From Cyprinodon diabolis (Eukaryota > Chordata > Actinopteri > Cyprinodontiformes > Cyprinodontidae): a DNA stretch of 64,000 nt. The position numbers and the translations under genes were made by a program. The notes beneath the pieces were generated by a model. It was not told the origin of the DNA. It saw nothing but the letters and a program-made list of their open reading frames with translations, and made no database searches. Of the stretch, positions 59,595-64,000 are shown piece by piece. Within the stretch, counting starts at the first letter, position 1, and the number at the start of each line of letters is the position of its first letter. The DNA lies in the NCBI GenBank assembly GCA_030533445.1, contig CM060064.1, positions 6,617,879 to 6,681,878 of the forward strand, written 5' to 3'.

Positions 59595-60060
59595 GCAGGC
59601 ACCCTGTCTACTTTTAAGGTATTCTTAAAACTTTCCTTATTGATAAATCTTATAGTAAGAGTGGCTCAGGTTAGCCTGAGCTATCTCTATAGCTATGCTG
59701 CTATAGGCTTAGACTGCTGGAGGACATAGGGACTCTGCAGAATCTGTTAGTTCAATCTCTAACATTCTGCTCTCTCTGCTTTTTTTCATAGTAGCTTCGC
59801 CTTGTCTGTTTCTGTTTGGCTGTGACTCTATCCTAGAGAGAAATATCAGCTGTGCTGCTGCCATCAACACCTTTGTTTATAGATGTTGGAGATCGGCCTG
59901 TTTTTCAGTGTAGTCCTGTTTCTCTGACTGTGACTCTCTGGATGTGCTCTCTTCATCCTCTGGCATGGGAGCTGGCTCGGAGCTCGTCTGCCTAGCTGTG
60001 TGTTTCCTGGATGGGGCTGCCCGTTACCGTTGCTTTTTGCAACATTATGATATTTACACA
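59595..60060 (+). mobile_element. LINE 3' region (L2/CR1-like)
   Basis: ttcttaaaactttccttatt and gataaatcttatagtaagag, then gctgctataggcttagactg and ctggaggacatagggactct, follow the layout of L2/CR1-type fish LINE 3' regions. The ORF2 tail would read LKTFLI-like. It is heavily decayed. Confidence 0.5.
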
Positions 60061-60234
60061 ATTATTATTGTAACTGTTTTTTTCCAACCACACAACAAAA
60101 TGGTGCAGGTTAGCAAAAAAAGTTTTCAGATATGTACACTTCAATCAATTATTGAATTAATCTATTCATAACAATCATTGTATTTTTCATTATTAATCAT
60201 TTAAGTCCTATTTAAACTTCCAAACTTTAAACAT

Positions 60235-60362
60235 TTTGTTACATTGCTTAGTAACTAGTAACATTGATGGAGCAATGACTGAGAAACTAACTCAGCTACT
60301 TTTATGGAGAAATAACTAGTAGCTATAACTGGTTATTGTTAAAGTAACATTCCCAACCTTGG
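60235..60362 (-). mobile_element. Truncated hAT end (related to 23093-24382)
   Basis: The reverse complement begins aaggttgggaatgttacttt and continues with aataaccagttatagctact and agttatttctcc. It follows the left end of the hAT element at 23093 (cagtgttgggcacgttactt). The other end is missing. Confidence 0.5.
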
Positions 60363-61194
60363 TTGTTAAAGAACTGCTGATTACCTTACAGGGCAACATG
60401 AGGCAAGAAACAGGAAGTTACTTCCTAAGTCATTTCTATTTCCCCAAAAGTCCAAAGATCCGATTTTTTTTGATGGCAGGTCTATGTTGCTATTTTTTTT
60501 TTAGATAACGTACACAAATATTGTACATCAATAAAAATGACACCTGTGTGAATAAAGAAATTAAGCATCTGCACATATGAAGACCAAGATATTTAACTGA
60601 ACGGCGGAGAAAGCTTGTGGGTGGTGGGGAAAAGTATGGTTGGAAATCATCCTGAAGTGAAATCCATCGACTTCCAAGATTAGATAGGATTGGTGACTGA
60701 TTTACCGTGTCGGTTTCTCCCTGGCAGCCGTTATCTGACCACTGCCTGGCTGATTTATACCCCACCAAGTACTGGTATCAATTAGGAGAAACCTAAAGGA
60801 GTCATTACATAACTAGCAGAGCCCCCTGAAGACCTTCTGGGATGCTAAGAGTAATGGCAGTAATATAGTGTCATTCACCACAGAATTACCACAAGACCAC
60901 TATAGGACACCAGAGGAAACTGGTTTTGTAGAAGGGGGACCCTGTCAGCCAAAATGGCACAGCGCAGGAAGCTATGTGTCATCCAGACAATTACAAATAC
61001 AAAGCCGATGATTGGTGATGAGCAACAGATGGGCTTCATGACATGAGCTACATTATGCATAATGGATATGTGTTCAATCCTAAAGTTTACACGTGAGAAA
61101 ATAAAAGACAAAGAGTCAATCTTCTGATGAATACGTCCATCTGCACCATGCCACAAACCTTATATCATCTACTACAGCAGTGGATCCACTGTAT

Positions 61195-61370
61195 ACCAAA
61201 TACCTTCATATTCACCAAATCTCAACAGAATACATATTAGGATGTGGTCAAAGAGGAAGTTTGCATCATGAAGGTGCAGCTGTACCGATCACATCAATAA
61301 ACCAACTGCTCTGTTTAGGCCTCTAACACCTTCCTGAATCCAATCCTTGAAGAATTAGGTAGTGCTGAAG
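61195..61370 (+). pseudogene. Tc1-like transposase C-terminal remnant
   Basis: ttcaccaaatctcaacagaa, then ggatgtggtcaaagaggaag and tttgcatcatgaaggtgcag, track the Tc1-family passage that encodes SPDLNPIEHLWDVVER and the following IRIMDVQP. Here it reads with substitutions and a stop. Only this part is recognisable. Confidence 0.5.
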
Positions 61371-61769
61371 GTGAAAAGGGTTTGAACCAGAGGTGGGTGG
61401 CCAGTAGAGGGTGCCGGCCCACCCAACTAACGATCCTGATAAAGACTTAGGAAAAAATAACATAAAATAAGATTTAATTTTCAATTAAAATGTAAAATAT
61501 TTCAAAATATATTAATATAGATTTTTTAGATGTGCAAGATAAATATTTAAACTTAAATTAACCATTTTTTGATGGATTGGTTACTTATTTCCACAAAAAA
61601 TTGGCCATTGACTCTTGTTAAAAGTTGTACATGCACAGTAGCTCCTCTGAAATACAAAGGTATAGAGAGCTCGGGGCGCAGGAGAGCTCCGTCTTGAGAC
61701 AGGAAGTGTATTTACTAATAACACGCCCACCGGAGCGCAGATGTTTTGCGGGCGATTGTCAGGTCGAGT

Positions 61770-61960
61770 CACGGGAGTTGGAGTCACATTGGATAGAGAG
61801 AAAAATGGGCCAAGAAACGTCCAAAACCAAGACCTGGTTTAGTTACAAGGCTTGGCTAACTGCATGCAGTGAGGCTAACGCTTTCTCCTGCTTTCCCTGC
61901 CTTCTTCTTCAAATGTCAGGATCTGATCCAGCATTAATAAAGACAGCTAGGACTTTTTAG
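61770..61960 (+). pseudogene. TTF-type zinc-finger fragment of a hAT-related transposase
   Basis: The frame reads SYKAWLTACSEANAFSCFPC, then LLLQMSGSDPALIKTARTF. It resembles the W....F.CFPCLLF block of TTF-type zinc fingers (ZMYM/KIAA1586-like) in hAT-related proteins. The downstream D-x-x-H-x-x-H portion is missing. Confidence 0.45.
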
Positions 61961-62039
61961 AAAAGGCAGACAAGAATGAACAATCTGGGATTCACATGGA
62001 AAATAATATAATATATGTATCTAGATGTTTGTTAATTTG

Positions 62040-62240
62040 TATATTCCGTAAAAGTTTAAAAAAATCCACTGGACTTGGTTTCCAAGATTGGAAGACGTTT
62101 AGACATTTGAATTGAGAAAGCTTCCTGGAGAGGTGGCGAAATGTCTTCAAATCTTGGAAACCAAGTCCAGTGGATTTTTTTGAACTTTTACGGAATGACT
62201 ATGACCTGGATGACTGAGAATCTTCATCAGCACGTTAATT
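62040..62240. repeat. Palindrome built from Penelope-like 3' sequence
   Basis: aaaatccactggacttggtt (62058 on) returns inverted as aaccaagtccagtggattt at 62159-62177. The arms of about 50 bp enclose gaaagcttcctggag. It ends in atgacctggatgactgagaa, as in the copy at 21420-21782. It was probably generated by an inverted insertion. Confidence 0.6.
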
Positions 62241-64000
62241 TGTGTAGTTGCTCTTAAATAAACACATTCTCAGAAAATACCTATTTTTTATATATTAACT
62301 AAAATACACAGCTCTCTGATAGCTTCTCCATTATTAAACTGGTGGATTATTTTTTTAGGTCTGTGACACCATATTGGACCGTGCAAAACACAGATTTTCC
62401 TTCACAAAGCCTCAAAAGGGCAAAATGTATGTACAAAAAGTAAACCTGTACATCAAATTGTTCATATAAATATACTGGTGTGATAACTTAGTATACATTT
62501 GATTGGTTTTTCTGTATATGCTTATTTTGAATCTAGAGCCCCGGATGAAGAAACTCCACCGGACACCACTGGTTTAAACCAATCATCAACAAGCTGTACC
62601 CTATAAATGGCCTTTAGATGTTTATTAGGATTTGGACCTTCTCTCCTTTTACCCTGTTTTTCCCACATAATTGTAACGGATACACTCATTAAAATGGAAA
62701 GAGGAGGTTTCTTTCAGGAATATGATCATACATTTCAAAAATGGCTTTGGAAGAAAAATTAAAATGTTCTCCTTTGGGAATCTGCCGAGGCAAACGAGAA
62801 AGAGAGAAAATGGGGGCTTGCTTTGCTCATGGGCACTTCTAAATACTGTGTGTGGGTGGGTGTTGGTTAAAAGGAAGTCAGGGGCACAGTAAGACAGCAA
62901 GCTTAGAGATTAGGGAGGGTCCCGTTTCATGGACATCTGTTCTCTCTCTTTTGCCCACCCTCCTCCTCTCTTCTGTTGAACTATAAATGCCCCCCCCCAC
63001 CACCACCACCTTGGGGAGTGGTGAGCCATGGATGGAGCGAGGAATGCAGGGCTTCCACTTGCTTTTCATTAACACAGGATCTGGTAACACACCTCACTGT
63101 CAACCTAATCCCCGCTCTCTCCATCTTGTCCCCTGGCTGCTACGCCAGGTACAGAGCCCCAGATGTTTGACGGACCGAGGGGGATGGATGTTGCTGATGA
63201 AGCCAGGTTGGAATGGGGTGATTGCAATGAGTGAAGAGACTCTGTTTACTGATCACTCTGAGCAGGATTCTTCTTCCCTCTGTGTCCTGTATTACAGAAG
63301 ACCTCATATCTTTGTCCATCCATCCCTCTCTCTGTCCAACCGGCCAAGTTTTTCTTACCTGATTTATGTTCCCCAGTGGTTGCAATGTTTTCATGAAACA
63401 GTTTTATTCCTTCCAGCTACTTATCTAACACCCCTTGAATCGCTTTACATCACCTTGTTTTTCGTCTTGCCTCTTTTTTGTATGGCCTTAACTGAAACCA
63501 TGAACCCCGTGGCCCATCGGTCTTAGTCTGCCGCTGGGGATCAGCAGGGAAACAACAGCAGAAGCAGCAGTGAAACACAATGTTACGCTCTCCAGTCTGA
63601 CATCTCATGTACAGCCTCTCTCAGGGGGGTATTTCCCGCTGAATTATTATGCCAGCTCAAAGGCTCAACCTTTGCGAACAGAATCCTGACCTTTATCTCT
63701 GGAAAAACAAGTCCAGATAGTCTTTTTTTTTTTAGGAACGGAGCAGCATGAGTGGTGAGTGATGGAGTTGGTGCAGTTAAGTCAGCAGATACATCTATTG
63801 TCACCAGAGATCAGGCGGTGTAATTGGAGAAAGTTTGTCTTCTCCAATGGCAATAAATCTGAAAACATTATTTGGCAAAGCTCCATTAAAAAAAGCTATA
63901 AAATCAATAATTTAAGGGGTCCACTTTTGGTTGAAAATATTGGCATAAGTATGTTGGAACTGTCCTATTAATGTAAAAATGGACCTTTGGGATGAGTAAA

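Larger units (their letters stand above)
52843..64000 (-). other. vps13b: Upstream VPS13B intron, open-ended (more than 11.1 kb)
   Basis: Repeats within it are listed separately. I see nothing identifiable at 52843-53880, 56280-58220, 60365-61195 or 62245-64000. A short (CAG)6 run lies at 57783-57802 and an A20 run near 58491-58511. No preceding VPS13B exon was found. Confidence 0.7.

Noticed and set aside
60875..61156. 93-codon minus-strand frame as a membrane protein gene
   Set aside because: The hydrophobic stretch arises from T-rich antisense sequence next to a transposase remnant. There is no homology or start context.
62987..63526. 179-codon plus-strand open frame
   Set aside because: It begins in a C-rich/CAC microsatellite, has no domain and no splice or promoter context, and overlaps open frames on both strands.
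1..64000. A novel multi-gene system such as a biosynthetic cluster, defence island or CRISPR array
   Set aside because: The window is a eukaryotic gene interior. Repeats are transposon-derived or tetranucleotide, and there are no adjacent co-directional genes.

Overview
The window is vertebrate nuclear DNA, almost certainly from a ray-finned (teleost) fish. It has short split exons with canonical GT-AG junctions in very large introns, and a dense, nested load of typical fish repeats: hAT, PIF/Harbinger-like and TTAA-target DNA elements, L2/CR1-like and other LINE ends, tRNA-derived SINEs, a solo LTR, Penelope-like and Tc1-like scraps, and tetranucleotide arrays. There are no bacterial-style genes, operons or CRISPR arrays. 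I cannot name the species.

The only cellular gene I can support is VPS13B (COH1), on the minus strand. Eight internal exons are visible. In transcript order they are 52842-52640, 51628-51412, 47054-46870, 33990-33794, 30156-29975, 27717-27497, 27401-27270 and 15959-15798. They total 1,499 nt, and their phases chain without a break into 499 complete codons with no stop. The encoded segment matches what I remember of the middle of the roughly 4,000-residue VPS13B protein, a Golgi-associated bridge-like lipid-transfer protein. The start of the gene lies beyond 64000 and its end lies below position 1, so the whole window is interior to one gene. Coding sequence is about 2.3% of it.

Layout by region. 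1-15797 is part of the next downstream intron: a hAT end, LINE reverse-transcriptase debris, a 568-bp MULE-like element carrying a RecQ-type helicase fragment inserted in a SINE, a second RecQ-like fragment inside a 1.7-kb inverted-repeat element, a 36-G homopolymer, and Harbinger-like and SINE copies. 15960-27269 is an 11.3-kb intron with a palindromic TTAA element, a duplicated segment split by a Penelope-like insertion, and a hAT element with a perfect 8-bp target duplication. 27270-33990 is the exon-dense core, including a 95-bp intron. 33991-46869 is a 12.9-kb intron with a tandem duplication that holds a 1.2-kb ATGG array in one copy, a 3.1-kb insertion in the other, and a solo LTR. 47055-52842 holds the first two exons. 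52843-64000 is upstream intron with the second palindromic TTAA element and assorted repeats.

I found no new multi-gene system. The most unusual items are the helicase-carrying element inserted in a SINE A box, the oppositely oriented pair of palindromic TTAA elements bracketing seven exons, and the tandem duplication around the ATGG array.
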